Below, piece by piece: positions 23,089-33,266 of a DNA stretch of 64,000 nucleotides (within the stretch, counting starts at the first letter, position 1; each line of letters opens with the position of its first letter). The notes beneath the pieces were generated by a model, which was not told where the DNA came from, did no database searches, and worked only from the letters and a program-made list of their open reading frames with translations. Origin of the DNA: Herbaspirillum sp. alder98 (lineage in GTDB: Bacteria > Pseudomonadota > Gammaproteobacteria > Burkholderiales > Burkholderiaceae_D). The translations under genes and the position numbers were made by a program. The stretch is from assembly GCF_020179755.1 (NCBI RefSeq), contig NZ_JAIUCY010000004.1, positions 1 through 64,000 of the forward strand. Direction: 5' to 3'.

Positions 23089-25071
23089 TTACTGCGCCTC
23101 CTTCAACTGGTCCAGAATGGCCGGATTCTCCAGCGTGGAAATATCCTGGGTGATCTCTTCTCCCTTGGCCAATACCCGCAGCAAACGCCGCATGATCTTG
23201 CCGGAACGGGTCTTGGGCAAGTTGTCACCAAAACGGATTTCCTTGGGCTTGGCGATCGGACCGATCTCCTTGGCGACCCAGTCGCGCAGCTCCTTGGCAA
23301 TCTGACGGGCTTCGTCACCGGTCGGGCGCGGCCGCTTGAGCACCACGAAAGCGCAAATCGATTCGCCCGTGGTCTCGTCGGGCTTGCCCACGACAGCCGC
23401 TTCCGCCACCAGGCTGTTGGCGACCAGCGCCGATTCGATCTCCATCGTGCCCATGCGGTGACCAGAGACGTTCAACACGTCATCGATGCGCCCGGTGATG
23501 GTGAAATAGCCAGTCTCCTTGTTGCGCACGGCGCCGTCGCCGGCCAGGTAGATCTTGCCGCCCAGCTCTTCCGGAAAATAACTTTTCTTGAACCGCTCCG
23601 GGTCGTTCCAGATGGTGCGGATCATCGATGGCCATGGTCGCTTGACCACCAGGATGCCACCATTGCCATTGGGCAGGTCGTTGCCGGTCTCGTCGACAAT
23701 CGCAGTCGTGATGCCCGGCAGCGGCAAGGTGCATGAACCCGGAACCTGCGGGGTAGCGCCCGGCAGCGGTGAAATCATGTGACCGCCCGTCTCGGTCTGC
23801 CAGAAGGTGTCGACGATCGGGCAGTTCTCACGGCCGATGTTCTTGTAGTACCACATCCAGGCTTCCGGATTGATCGGCTCACCGACCGAACCCAAAATGC
23901 GCAACGACGACAGGTCGTATTGCTTCGGATGGATCTTTTCATCGGCATCGGCAGCCTTGATCAACGAGCGAATCGCCGTCGGCGCAGTGTAGAAGATGGT
24001 GGCCTTGTGCCGTTGCACCATGTCCCAGAAACGACCGGCATTGGGATAAGTCGGCACGCCCTCGAACACGATCTGGGTCGCACCCACGGCCAGCGGGCCA
24101 TAGGCGATATAGGTGTGACCGGTGATCCAGCCGATATCGGCAGTACACCAGTAGATGTCGTCAGGCTTGATGTCGAAAGTCCACTTCATCGTCAATGCAG
24201 CCCACAGCAGATAACCCGCCGAGGAATGCTGCACGCCTTTGGGCTTGCCGGTGGAGCCGGAGGTATACAGGATGAACAGCGGATGCTCGGCGTCGACCCA
24301 TTCCGGCTCGCAGCTGCCGGCCTGGCCGGCGACTACGTCCGAGAGCCACTTGTCGCGACCTTCGACCCAGTTGATTTCGCCCGGCCCACGTTTGTAGACA
24401 ATGACGTCCTTGATGGTGTCGCAGCCGCCCATGGCCAATGCTTCGTCGACAATGGCCTTGAGGGGCAACTGCTTGCCGCCGCGGACCTGGATGTCGGCGG
24501 TGATCACGGCGACTGCGCCGGCGTCGATCACGCGCTCCTGCAGCGACTTGGCCGAGAAACCGCCGAAGACCACCGAGTGGGTCGCGCCAATGCGCGCGCA
24601 GGCCTGCATGGCGCAGACGCCCTCGACCGACATCGGCATGTAGATGACGACCCGATCGCCCTTCTTGATGCCCAGCGATTTGAGACCATTGGCGAACTGG
24701 CATACCTTCTGGTGCAGCTCGCGATAGCTCACGCGCGTGACACGGGCATCGTCCGACTCGAAGATGATGGCGGTCTTGTCAGCGTTTCCATTGGTCAGGT
24801 TAACGTCGAGGCAGTTGTACGAAACGTTGACCTGGCCATCCGCGAACCACTTATAGAATGGCGCATTGGATTCGTCCAGCGTCTGGGTGAATGGCTTGTG
24901 CCATTGCAGGTTGTCGCGGGCCAATTCGGCCCAGGTGCCTTCGTAGTCGCTGGCAAAGCGCGCGTTCAGGGCGTTATAGGCGTCCATGCCCGAAATGGCG
25001 GCATGCTTGGCCAGCGCCGCCGGCGGCGCAAAGACGCGGTTTTCTTGCTTGAAAGTTTCGATATCTGCCAC
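23089..25071 (-). CDS. acs: acetyl-CoA synthetase (AMP-forming)
   Basis: 660 residues from a GTG at 25071 preceded by TTGGAGACCACC; the ATG at 25122 would add 17 residues but lacks a ribosome-binding site. It converts acetate, ATP and CoA to acetyl-CoA in two steps in the cytoplasm. Visible motifs: [13 protein letters not shown] (phosphate loop), the acyl-pocket segment [14 protein letters not shown], the [16 protein letters not shown] hinge, and a C-terminal RSGKIMRR whose Lys is the residue controlled by acetylation in this family. Length matches the family (about 650). Monocistronic, divergent from the yqhA-like gene. Confidence 0.97.
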   Translation of the reverse strand: MADIETFKQENRVFAPPAALAKHAAISGMDAYNALNARFASDYEGTWAELARDNLQWHKPFTQTLDESNAPFYKWFADGQVNVSYNCLDVNLTNGNADKTAIIFESDDARVTRVSYRELHQKVCQFANGLKSLGIKKGDRVVIYMPMSVEGVCAMQACARIGATHSVVFGGFSAKSLQERVIDAGAVAVITADIQVRGGKQLPLKAIVDEALAMGGCDTIKDVIVYKRGPGEINWVEGRDKWLSDVVAGQAGSCEPEWVDAEHPLFILYTSGSTGKPKGVQHSSAGYLLWAALTMKWTFDIKPDDIYWCTADIGWITGHTYIAYGPLAVGATQIVFEGVPTYPNAGRFWDMVQRHKATIFYTAPTAIRSLIKAADADEKIHPKQYDLSSLRILGSVGEPINPEAWMWYYKNIGRENCPIVDTFWQTETGGHMISPLPGATPQVPGSCTLPLPGITTAIVDETGNDLPNGNGGILVVKRPWPSMIRTIWNDPERFKKSYFPEELGGKIYLAGDGAVRNKETGYFTITGRIDDVLNVSGHRMGTMEIESALVANSLVAEAAVVGKPDETTGESICAFVVLKRPRPTGDEARQIAKELRDWVAKEIGPIAKPKEIRFGDNLPKTRSGKIMRRLLRVLAKGEEITQDISTLENPAILDQLKEAQ

Positions 25072-25448
25072 GGTGGTCTCCAAGTTTAGTTTTTGCTTTC
25101 CGCAAAACATAGGCCGCTTCACTTACTCAGTCCTTACACATGTAGCAATGTTCCCCTGCGGGAATGCATGTCTGGCAAGGCTTTGCGGGCGGAACCACGG
25201 GTCTGGCGGAAAGCCGGAAATCTGTCCTGTTCGACATGGAGTCTAAATCATGTCGTCTTGTTCACATCCTGGTCATTGTGGCATAAGGCGATGTTTCCCG
25301 CTGGCATCGACCGACTCGCATTGGCGCCCGATTTCTCTGCCGCGCAGCCCCCTGCGGGCGTGTAAAATACGGCCCCAATTCGAAGCCATATCGAACCCAG
25401 CCATACTCCGCCAGACAACAGCCAGACTTCACGCGACCGTCAACTTCC
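25072..25448. other. divergent promoter region acs / yqhA-like gene
   Basis: No gene seen. A 7-bp inverted repeat CGACATG (25232-25238) / CATGTCG (25249-25255) is a possible operator. The GTAAAAT at about 25361 may belong to the promoter of the rightward gene. Confidence 0.4.
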
Positions 25449-26069
25449 ATGAACGCTCCGAAACACCCCTCCCCACGCAAGATCGGCATCCTGCCAAACC
25501 TTATTTTCATGAGCCGCTGGTTGCAGCTTCCGCTGTACCTGGGCCTGATCCTGGCGCAGTGCGTCTACGTCTATCACTTCTGGGTCGAACTGTCGGATCT
25601 CATCGGCGCGGCCCTGGGCAACGCCTCTTCGCTGGACCATATCCTCGATGCGGTCGCCATCGCCGGCGCGCCGCGTCCCGAAAAACTTAACGAACAGACC
25701 ATCATGCTGGTGGTGCTGGCGCTGATCGACGTGGTGATGATCTCGAACCTGCTGATCATGGTGATCGTGGGCGGCTACGAGACGTTCGTCTCGCGCATGA
25801 ACCTGGAGGGCCATCCCGACCAGCCCGAATGGCTGTCGCATGTGAATGCCTCGGTGCTGAAGGTGAAGCTGGCCACGGCGATCATCGGCATCTCGTCGAT
25901 CCACCTGCTGAAGACCTTCATCAATGCCAACGTGTACGACGTCAAGACACTGGTAGCGCAGACCGGCATCCATGTGACGTTCCTGATTTCTGCCCTGGCC
26001 ATCGCCTATTGCGACCGGCTCATGGCCCACCCGGCGCCGCCGGCGCATGAACCGCCCGGCGCCCATTAA
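25449..26069 (+). CDS. YqhA-family (UPF0114) inner-membrane protein
   Basis: 206 residues with three or four transmembrane segments: RWLQLPLYLGLILAQCVYVY at about 23-42, a pair at about 80-105 (MLVVLALIDVVMISNLLIM) and one at about 165-185. Conserved family strings include LIDVVMISNLLIMV and GGYETFVS. Function is unproven across the family. The ATG at 25449 gives the usual short cytoplasmic start. It lies 36 bases before the fumarase gene and may be co-transcribed with it. Confidence 0.9.
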   Translation: MNAPKHPSPRKIGILPNLIFMSRWLQLPLYLGLILAQCVYVYHFWVELSDLIGAALGNASSLDHILDAVAIAGAPRPEKLNEQTIMLVVLALIDVVMISNLLIMVIVGGYETFVSRMNLEGHPDQPEWLSHVNASVLKVKLATAIIGISSIHLLKTFINANVYDVKTLVAQTGIHVTFLISALAIAYCDRLMAHPAPPAHEPPGAH

Positions 26070-26105
26070 ATACCGCGCCTTCCTTTAAACCCGAGAGAAC
26101 CAGCC

Positions 26106-27647
26106 ATGACCATCATCAAGCAAGACGATCTCATCGAATCCGTAGCCGCCGCGCTGCAGTACATCAGCTATTACCATCCGGTAGATTTCATCCAGCACCT
26201 GGCGCGCGCCTACGAGACCGAGCAGAATCCTGCGGCCAAGGACGCCATCGCGCAGATCCTGACCAACTCGCGCATGTGCGCCGAGGGCCGGCGCCCGATC
26301 TGCCAGGACACCGGCATCGTCAACGTGTTCCTGAAGGTAGGCATGGGCGTGCGCTTCGAGGGTTTTTCGGGTTCCATCGCTGACGCCGTCAACGAAGGCG
26401 TGCGCCAGGGCTACATGCATCCGGACAACGTGCTGCGCGCCTCCATCGTGGCCGACCCGCAGTTCGAGCGCAAAAATACCAAGGACAACACCCCGGCCGT
26501 GATCCATATGGAACTGGTACCGGGCAATACCATCGACGTGCGCATCGCGGCCAAGGGCGGCGGCTCCGAGAACAAGACCAAGTTCGTCATGCTGAACCCG
26601 TCCGATTCGCTGGTGGACTGGGTCCTCAAGACGGTGCCGACCATGGGCGCCGGCTGGTGCCCGCCGGGCATGCTGGGCATCGGCATCGGCGGCACCGCCG
26701 AGAAGGCGATGCTGATGGCCAAGGAAGTGTTGATGGATGACATCGACATGTACGAACTGCTGCAGCGCGGCCCCAACAACAAGACCGAAGAATTGCGCAT
26801 CGAGCTCTACCAGAAGGTCAACGCGCTGGGCATCGGCGCCCAGGGCCTGGGCGGCCTGACCACGGTGCTCGACGTCAAGATCAACATGTATCCGACCCAT
26901 GCGGCGTCCAAGCCGGTGGCGATGATCCCCAACTGCGCCGCCACCCGCCACGGGCACTTCGTGCTGGATGGCTCGGGTCCGGCCTACATGGAACCGCCGT
27001 CGCTGTCGGAATGGCCCGAAGTGCATTGGGTGGCCGATACCGAGAAGTCGCAGCGCGTCAACCTCGATACCCTGACCCGCGAAGAAGTGGCCTCGTGGAA
27101 GCCGGGCCAGACGCTGCTCTTGAACGGCAAGATGCTGACCGGTCGCGATGCAGCCCACAAGCGCATCCAGGATATGCTGGCCAAGGGCGAGCAGTTGCCG
27201 GTCGACTTCACCAACCGCGTGATCTACTACGTCGGCCCGGTTGATCCGGTGCGCGATGAAGTGGTCGGCCCGGCCGGCCCCACCACCGCTACCCGCATGG
27301 ACAAATTCACCGACCTGATGCTGGAAAAGACCGGCCTGATCTCGATGATCGGCAAGTCCGAGCGCGGCCCGGCGGCCATCGAGGCGATCAAGAAGCACAA
27401 GTCGGCTTACCTGATGGCAGTGGGCGGTTCGGCCTATCTGGTGTCGAAGGCGATCAAGTCGGCCAAGGTGCTCGGCTTTGCCGACCTCGGCATGGAAGCG
27501 ATCTACGAATTCGACGTCAAGGACATGCCGGTCACGGTGGCGGTTGACGCCAACGGCGTGTCGGTGCACAACACCGGTCCTGCCGAATGGAAAGAGAAGA
27601 TCGCGCAAAGCGTGTCGCTGTCGAAGATCCCGGTCACCACGGCCTGA
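26106..27647 (+). CDS. fumA: fumarate hydratase, class I (iron-sulphur)
   Basis: 513 residues, the usual single-chain class I length. It interconverts fumarate and malate in the TCA cycle using an oxygen-sensitive [4Fe-4S] cluster. Likely cluster cysteines are Cys66 (PICQDTG), Cys185 (GWCPPG) and Cys277 (NCAATRH). The C-terminal half carries the typical GPAGPTTATRMDKF block. The window also holds the end of a class II fumarase at its right edge, so the organism has both the iron-dependent and iron-independent enzymes, a pairing usually explained by iron limitation or oxidative stress. murI follows 10 bases downstream. Confidence 0.97.
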   Translation: MTIIKQDDLIESVAAALQYISYYHPVDFIQHLARAYETEQNPAAKDAIAQILTNSRMCAEGRRPICQDTGIVNVFLKVGMGVRFEGFSGSIADAVNEGVRQGYMHPDNVLRASIVADPQFERKNTKDNTPAVIHMELVPGNTIDVRIAAKGGGSENKTKFVMLNPSDSLVDWVLKTVPTMGAGWCPPGMLGIGIGGTAEKAMLMAKEVLMDDIDMYELLQRGPNNKTEELRIELYQKVNALGIGAQGLGGLTTVLDVKINMYPTHAASKPVAMIPNCAATRHGHFVLDGSGPAYMEPPSLSEWPEVHWVADTEKSQRVNLDTLTREEVASWKPGQTLLLNGKMLTGRDAAHKRIQDMLAKGEQLPVDFTNRVIYYVGPVDPVRDEVVGPAGPTTATRMDKFTDLMLEKTGLISMIGKSERGPAAIEAIKKHKSAYLMAVGGSAYLVSKAIKSAKVLGFADLGMEAIYEFDVKDMPVTVAVDANGVSVHNTGPAEWKEKIAQSVSLSKIPVTTA

Positions 27648-27657
27648 TCGTCGCTCA

Positions 27658-28500
27658 ATGAATCAACCCGTGGTATCGATGCCGATGACAGCCGACGCTG
27701 CCATCGGCATTTTTGATTCCGGCGTGGGCGGCTTGTCGGTGCTGCGCCATGTGCACGCGGCGCTGCCGCGCGAGCGCTTGCTGTACGTAGCCGATTCGGG
27801 CTATGCACCGTATGGCGACAAATCGGAGGCGGCCATCGTGGCGCGCTCGCTGGCCATCGCGGCGTTCTTTGCCAGCCAGCGCGTGAAAGCCCTGGTGGTG
27901 GCCTGCAATACCGCCACCGCCGCCGCCATCCAGGCCATCCGCGCGCACTGGCCGCAGTTGATCGTGGTGGGCATCGAACCTGGCCTCAAGCCTGCCGCAC
28001 AACAAACCGACAGTGGCATCGTCGGCGTGCTGGCCACCCGCAGCACGCTGGCCAGCCAGCGCTTTGCAGCCCTGCGCCAGCAGATGGAGGCGCAATACAA
28101 TGTGCGATACCTGCCGCAGGCCTGCGTCGGGCTGGTCGACCTGATCGAAAAAGGCGAATTGCATTCGGTGGCGACCGTCACCCTGCTCGAAGGCTATCTG
28201 CGCCCGCTGGTCGAACAGGGCGCCGATACGCTGGTGCTGGGATGTACGCATTATCCGTTCGTGCGCGAAGCCATCGAGCTCGTGTGCCGCCGCCTGTCAG
28301 GCCAGGTGCCGGCCATCGTCGACACCGGCGAAGCCGTGACGCGGCAGTTGCAACGCCTGCTTAACAACGCCGGTTTGCTGGACCAGGACGGCGCAGGGAG
28401 CCTGTCGGGCTTTACCACGGCCAGCCAGAGCACGCTGGAAAATGCCTTCGGGCGACTGCTGGAGTTGCATCCGCCGGTGCATGCGCTGGCAGCCGGATGA
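27658..28500 (+). CDS. murI: glutamate racemase
   Basis: 280 residues from the ATG at 27658. It makes D-glutamate for peptidoglycan in the cytoplasm by a two-base mechanism. Both catalytic cysteines are present: Cys83 in VACNTATAA and Cys196 in LGCTHYP. The N-terminal GIFDSGVGGLSVLRHV motif is typical. It begins 10 bases after fumA, so it is probably co-transcribed, and ends before a bidirectional terminator. Confidence 0.97.
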   Translation: MNQPVVSMPMTADAAIGIFDSGVGGLSVLRHVHAALPRERLLYVADSGYAPYGDKSEAAIVARSLAIAAFFASQRVKALVVACNTATAAAIQAIRAHWPQLIVVGIEPGLKPAAQQTDSGIVGVLATRSTLASQRFAALRQQMEAQYNVRYLPQACVGLVDLIEKGELHSVATVTLLEGYLRPLVEQGADTLVLGCTHYPFVREAIELVCRRLSGQVPAIVDTGEAVTRQLQRLLNNAGLLDQDGAGSLSGFTTASQSTLENAFGRLLELHPPVHALAAG

Positions 28501-28532
28501 ACAGCGCGCTTGCTGAACACTTATCGACAGAC

Positions 28533-28558
28533 GTAAAAAAAGAGCCCTTGCGGCTCTT
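28533..28558. terminator. bidirectional terminator between murI and tRNA-His
   Basis: AGAGCC...GGCTCT stem. On the minus strand seven T follow, serving the tRNA; on the plus strand TTCGTTTATTT follows, serving murI. Confidence 0.8.
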
Positions 28559-28599
28559 CGTTTATTTGCTGCTGTGAGACTAAATCTATTTAAAACTAC

Positions 28600-28676
28600 T
28601 GGGGTGGCTGACGGGACTCGAACCCGCGACAACAGGAATCACAATCCTGGACTCTACCAACTGAGCTACAGCCACC
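28600..28676 (-). tRNA. tRNA-His (anticodon GTG)
   Basis: 77 bases including CCA. The anticodon loop TTGTGAT sits in the stem CAGGA/TCCTG. The extra 5' G (-1) opposite C73 is encoded (GGTGGCTG/CAGCCACC), the hallmark of tRNA-His. T-arm GCGGGTTCGAGTCCCGT. Confidence 0.97.
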
Positions 28677-28825
28677 ACTGGCCATTGATGCGTGGAAGAA
28701 CTAACCCCCGTCATCAGTGAAGCGCACGATTATACAAAGTCCAGAAGGGTATGGCAACCACATTGCACGATTGTTTTAAAAAAAGTCCCGCCTGGCCCTG
28801 AGTTTTGTGTGGGCCAGGCATCATT

Positions 28826-31438
28826 TCACGACTTGCCAGGTGCTGGCGCCGCGTCTACGGGTGCGATGGCAGGGCTGTTGCGGCCCGACTCGGACTTGTC
28901 CTCGCACATGGCGGTGATCTGGTCAAAGTTGGTTGGCTGCTGTGCGGTACGCGGCTCCAGCGCATAACGGATCTGGCACTGCGCATGTCGCTCGCTGCCC
29001 CAGCGCAGGGTAAGCAGGCCGCTGTCGGTGGCGGTGCGGATGAAGATCATGCCCCCCTGCCCCACCATGCCCAGCACGTTACCCTCTTCGTCGAGAACGT
29101 CGGCGCTGAACGGGACCACTTCGCCCTTGTCACGATAGGCATTGATCAACACCGAGCGGCCGGTGGAGGTTTCGTATTTCATCACCACTACCGCACCTGC
29201 GACCGGGGCCACGCGCTGGCTGGTGGACTTGAGCTCGACATCGGTGGAGGTTCCCTTGGGGTCGAGCAGCACTTCGTTATTGCGGAACGGCGTCAGATAG
29301 GGCACCACTGCCTGGCCGGCCTCGTTCAGGCGCACCCCGCTCTGGTTGACGTCCGCACCGGCAGCGCCCTTGGCTTCCACGATGCCGATGGTGTCACCCA
29401 GGTTCTGCGCCAGGACCACCCCGCCGCTATAAGCGACCACCCCGCCCGAGGCAGTGGCCGACATCTGCCGGTGGCCGCCATTGGAGTATCCATAGCTGGC
29501 CCCCAGATGGGCGTAGGGCGCACGGTACTCGCCATTGACCGAGCCGCCGCTATTGCCAGGACTGCGATTGGCGGTGACGCCGTAGGACATATTGCGTTGT
29601 TCGCCCACGGTGCCATTGAGCGAAGTCTGCAGAGCCGTCCCGCGATGCTGGTCGCGGCTGACATTGGTGCTGATGGTGGGTGAGCTGATCTCGCGCCCCA
29701 AGGGCATGGACATGCTGAACATGTACTGGGTGCCGGTGGTGCGCGTCAACAGCTCACGCTGGCGCTGCGCCGAGAAATTGTACGAGATGCTTTTCCAGTT
29801 ATTGCTGTAGCCCAGACTGAAGGTGCTGCCGGACCCGGCGCGGTTCCAGTAGTTCTGGGACGTGCCGACGGCATAGAAGGATCCGCGTCGCTCGCCCAGC
29901 GATTGCGACAGCGAAAGCTGCAACTGGCTGCGCGGGCGGTCTGCGGCGAAACGGCTGTTGCCGCGTTGCTGCGCCGCCTTGAGCGCTTGCATATCCTGCA
30001 GTCGCAGATAGCCGCTGCTCGAATAACGAAACGCCGCCAAGGCAATATTGGTACCGGTCTCGACCAGGTTCTTGTTGTAGTCCAGCTTCAGGCTTTGCCC
30101 GTTCCTGACCTTGTCTTCAGCCAGGCGCGCATGCGATCGGGTCATGCTCAGGCCGAAGGCGCCCAGCGGCGTACTGAGCGCACCGCCGCCGACCAGCGCC
30201 ACATAATCGGATGCGGCCAGCATGCCGCCCGAGAGCGTGACGGCATTGTTGAGGCCGTGCTCATAGGTGCCTTGCATGAAATTGCTGCTGCCCACATTGA
30301 AGGCGCTGCGGGTACGGCCTGCAGTGAGGCTATAGCGATAGGTGTCGGGACGCAGCAACTGCGACACCGACGCGTAAGGGACTTCGAAACTGGAGGTGCT
30401 GCCGTCGGCTTCGGTAACGATCACCCGCAGGTTGCCGCCAAAGCCGGTCGGATACAGGTCATTGATCTCGAAGCGGCCTGGCGCGACGGTGGTCTCATAG
30501 ATCACATTGTTGTTCTGCCGCACCTGGACCCGGGCGTTGGTGCGGGCCAGGCCACGCACCACGGGCGCATAGCCGCTCATCGAATCAGGCAGCATGCGCG
30601 GGTCCGACGCCAGCTGCGCGCCGCGAAATGCGATGGTGTCGAACATCTGGCCGGAGGTAGAGGCGTCGCCCACGGTCAAGAGACTATTGAGCGGAAGCAG
30701 GCTGCGCTGGGCATAGCTGGCGATGGCCTGCACCCGGGTCGGGCCGGACCCGGAACGGGTGATCGACGAGATATTGCGAAAACGCCAGTCGCCCAGGTTC
30801 ACGCCGCTATTGAGGTTGGCGTAATACGAGGTATTGGTTCGACCACTGCCGGAAGTGCTGAAGGTATTGAAGTGGTAACCCAGCATCGCGGCAGTGACGC
30901 CGCGGTCCCACATATCCGGGCTGACATAGCCACGCGCGCTGCGACGCAGCGATATCTGGGGAATCGACAGGTTCAGGCGCAAGTCGCCGCTATCGAACTC
31001 CATCGTGGCGTCAGGCACCATGTCCTCGAGACGCAGGCACTGTTTCGGATCTTCCGAAATCAATGTGGCACGCACGGCTTCGGAAAGCTTTTCAAGGTCG
31101 ACGCCGATGGCATCGAGCAACTTGCGCGAATAACAGGGACGTGCAAAATCCTCGTCGTCGCTACTGCTGCGAAAAGTCACCTCGTTACGACCGATCCAGG
31201 CGTCATTGACGTAGATGTCGAGTCGATAATCGCCCGCTGGAAAAGGGTTTCCCCGGCTGAAGCGGCTAACATCCACCGGCGTGCTGCCGCCCCCGCGAAA
31301 GAACTCCGGACCGAACTCGACCTGCGCCAGGTTGACCGGATTCTGGGCCCGCACCGTGCTTACCTGCAGCAATGCCATTGCTCCCAGCACGATCACGCCG
31401 GCCCGCTTCAATTGGTAATGTTTGAGTCTTGCGTTCAT
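28826..31438 (-). CDS. fimbrial outer-membrane usher (FimD/PapC family)
   Basis: 870 residues from the ATG at 31438, which gives a compact signal peptide ending VRAQ. A GTG at 31498, just after the chaperone stop, would add 20 residues and could be used by coupling. Order: N-terminal periplasmic domain (NLAQVEFGPEFFRG, about 35-145), a long beta-barrel with a plug, and C-terminal domains with several Cys (ARPCYSRK early; HAQCQIRY late). Ushers accept chaperone-pilin complexes and assemble the fimbria through the pore. Last gene of the fimbrial operon. Confidence 0.92.
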   Translation of the reverse strand: MNARLKHYQLKRAGVIVLGAMALLQVSTVRAQNPVNLAQVEFGPEFFRGGGSTPVDVSRFSRGNPFPAGDYRLDIYVNDAWIGRNEVTFRSSSDDEDFARPCYSRKLLDAIGVDLEKLSEAVRATLISEDPKQCLRLEDMVPDATMEFDSGDLRLNLSIPQISLRRSARGYVSPDMWDRGVTAAMLGYHFNTFSTSGSGRTNTSYYANLNSGVNLGDWRFRNISSITRSGSGPTRVQAIASYAQRSLLPLNSLLTVGDASTSGQMFDTIAFRGAQLASDPRMLPDSMSGYAPVVRGLARTNARVQVRQNNNVIYETTVAPGRFEINDLYPTGFGGNLRVIVTEADGSTSSFEVPYASVSQLLRPDTYRYSLTAGRTRSAFNVGSSNFMQGTYEHGLNNAVTLSGGMLAASDYVALVGGGALSTPLGAFGLSMTRSHARLAEDKVRNGQSLKLDYNKNLVETGTNIALAAFRYSSSGYLRLQDMQALKAAQQRGNSRFAADRPRSQLQLSLSQSLGERRGSFYAVGTSQNYWNRAGSGSTFSLGYSNNWKSISYNFSAQRQRELLTRTTGTQYMFSMSMPLGREISSPTISTNVSRDQHRGTALQTSLNGTVGEQRNMSYGVTANRSPGNSGGSVNGEYRAPYAHLGASYGYSNGGHRQMSATASGGVVAYSGGVVLAQNLGDTIGIVEAKGAAGADVNQSGVRLNEAGQAVVPYLTPFRNNEVLLDPKGTSTDVELKSTSQRVAPVAGAVVVMKYETSTGRSVLINAYRDKGEVVPFSADVLDEEGNVLGMVGQGGMIFIRTATDSGLLTLRWGSERHAQCQIRYALEPRTAQQPTNFDQITAMCEDKSESGRNSPAIAPVDAAPAPGKS

Positions 31439-31502
31439 TTTCGAATTGAGTCGGTAGGTTTCGGATGGGTGCATCGGCCCGGCGAACGGATGCTTCACGG
31501 CA

Positions 31503-32261
31503 TTACCTGGCAGGCGCAGTCAGTTCGACATCGCGATTGACCGCCCCGCCAAAATCGTTGAGGAAGGTGTAGCGCACCTTGAACTTGCCGCTGGGCACCT
31601 GCGTCATCGCCTTGATGAGCAGTTGTGCGCTCTTGCCCGGTTCGGCCATGGCGCCGGATTCGCTCTCGAACAATGGCTTGTCCCCGGCATCGATCAACGA
31701 CACGCCAAGCAAGTTGATGTGATAGGGAGACGGGTTGTCGAGGACGACTGCAAAAGTGCTGTCGTCGTTGCGCTTCAAGCTCCAGCGCAACGTATCGAAG
31801 GCGTCCTCGATCTGGCCTACCGAATTGAGTGCCTTGGGCCGGAAGAACATCTTGATGCGCGTGCGAAAGGCCATTTGCATGTAGTTGGTGTCAGCTTCAC
31901 CGGTGGGCTTGGGGCCCACTTCGAGCATGTTGAACCAGAACAGGGTCTCGCGATCCTGCGGCAGCGGTGTGCCGTTGTAGAGCATGCGCACGGTCTGGCC
32001 TTTCCCGCCATCCATGCGAAACATCGGAGGCGTCAATACGAAAGGCACACGGATCTGGTCCGGTGCGGCTTTTTCATCTCCGTCGTCGAGCCACACCTGG
32101 ATCAGACTGGGCTCTTTTCCTTCATTGCTCAAGCGCACACTGACTTCACGCTCGTTGGATGGGAAGACGATGCGGGTGCCGCTGATGACGGCGGCAGCAT
32201 TGGCCGCGCAGCCAACGACCAACATGGCGACGATGACGCCGCCCTTGCATATATTTTTCAT
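31503..32261 (-). CDS. periplasmic fimbrial chaperone (PapD/FimC family)
   Basis: 252 residues. The ATG at 32261 follows GGGGAGGTTGAA. Signal peptide MKNICKGGVIVAMLVVGC...ANA. Two Ig-like domains: the first has SGTRIVFPSNEREVSVRLSN, with the PPMFRMDGGKGQTVRMLYN segment near 95 (shown in part as FRMDGGKGQTVR), and the second has LDNPSPYHINL. The family Arg and Lys that bind the pilin C-terminus are at expected places (TRIVFP; RTRIKMFFRP). It folds and delivers pilins to the usher. Confidence 0.92.
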   Translation of the reverse strand: MKNICKGGVIVAMLVVGCAANAAAVISGTRIVFPSNEREVSVRLSNEGKEPSLIQVWLDDGDEKAAPDQIRVPFVLTPPMFRMDGGKGQTVRMLYNGTPLPQDRETLFWFNMLEVGPKPTGEADTNYMQMAFRTRIKMFFRPKALNSVGQIEDAFDTLRWSLKRNDDSTFAVVLDNPSPYHINLLGVSLIDAGDKPLFESESGAMAEPGKSAQLLIKAMTQVPSGKFKVRYTFLNDFGGAVNRDVELTAPAR

Positions 32262-32341
32262 TTCAACCTCCCCCTGGTTCAAGACAACACCTGGCTGAGC
32301 AGGCGCCAGCCCCATGGCGCAGAGTCAGCACAAGTCGACAT

Positions 32342-32367
32342 TAAAATGCCGGCGTTACCGCCGGCAT
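32342..32367 (-). terminator. intra-operon hairpin between pilin and chaperone genes
   Basis: On the minus strand ATGCCGGCG-GTA-ACGCCGGCAT, then TTTTAA. It lies just after the pilin stop and upstream of the chaperone gene. The short T run suggests partial termination, which would keep pilin mRNA in excess. Confidence 0.65.
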
Positions 32368-32380
32368 CGAATGCACTGAC

Positions 32381-32902
32381 TTACGGGTAGATGATCGAGA
32401 AATTCACCGAGCTGACAACGCCGCCGGCGGTGGCCGGGCCACTGGCCACATAGCGCGCCAACAGCGGAATCCGGGCGCTGCCGTCAACCGCCGAGGCAAC
32501 CGTAGCCGAAGGACCTGGCACCTGGATTACCGTATTGTTGGTGCGGTTGCTCAGTTGCACGCCGACATTGGTCGCCGCGTTACTCGATGCCGTGTTCTTC
32601 AGATTGCCGGTGGCGGCATCGAAGGCGCCGCCTTCAAGATTGATCGCCACGCTCTTGGAAGTCGCTCCGCAATTGGCCAGGCGAATATCAAATGGCGTAT
32701 CGCCGGCGGTGTTGCCGGAAGCCGTCAGGGCCGAGGCGCTCACAGCGGGCAAGGCAACCGTCTGCGAGTTGCCGGTCGTACCGGTATAGGTACAGGTAGA
32801 CGCCACCACCGAACCGGTGAAGTTGATAGTGCCGTCGGAGGCGAAAGCGATTGCTGGGAACAACGAAACGGCAACCAGGGAAGACATCAAAATGGATTTC
32901 AT
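32381..32902 (-). CDS. type 1 fimbrial major pilin-like subunit (FimA family)
   Basis: 173 residues, ATG at 32902 with GGAG upstream. Signal peptide MKSILMSSLVAVSLFPAIAFA. The mature pilin has the Cys pair of the family (STCTY near 37 and LANCGA near 78) and the C-terminal donor-strand-accepting end VNFSIIYP with penultimate Tyr. It resembles the other pilin at 33267-33788 throughout, including its C-terminal SIIYP. The two are probably duplicates encoding alternative or mixed shaft subunits. Confidence 0.9.
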   Translation of the reverse strand: MKSILMSSLVAVSLFPAIAFASDGTINFTGSVVASTCTYTGTTGNSQTVALPAVSASALTASGNTAGDTPFDIRLANCGATSKSVAINLEGGAFDAATGNLKNTASSNAATNVGVQLSNRTNNTVIQVPGPSATVASAVDGSARIPLLARYVASGPATAGGVVSSVNFSIIYP

Positions 32903-33266
32903 AATTTACTCCAATTAAATCGATAAACAATGTCGGCTAGCCTCAGCAATATGCAATCGTCGGCAGCCGTCGCGATGAGACCCTTATCGTTGCTGCGTCG
33001 ATTTGCATCGCAAATTCAGGCAGGTGGAATGCGGTATCTCTTGTGATGACATCAAAAGAAGAGACGTTTAAGTGCTTTTTTCTCGAATCATTTCTGCGTC
33101 ATCACTTGAAGCAAATCTTATCCAACCGTGCTCCGCCCGAATATGAGAAAACTCCCGAAAAACATGTGGATACACACTTCAACTTCGTACTGTTGTGATG
33201 TACAAGCAGCGCCGCAGCGCTGCCCTCCTACTAACCTGCTAACCTGCAGGCACTGACCGCGAACGA
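32903..33266. other. 364-base region between the two pilin genes
   Basis: No gene supported. An 8-bp inverted repeat GTGATGAC (33043-33050) / GTCATCAC (33098-33105) could be a regulator site for the downstream pilin promoter. The region is A/T-richer than the genes. Confidence 0.4.

Noticed and set aside
23779..25089. 436-residue plus-strand ORF antisense to acs
   Set aside because: The acs frame has all family motifs; the antisense frame has none.
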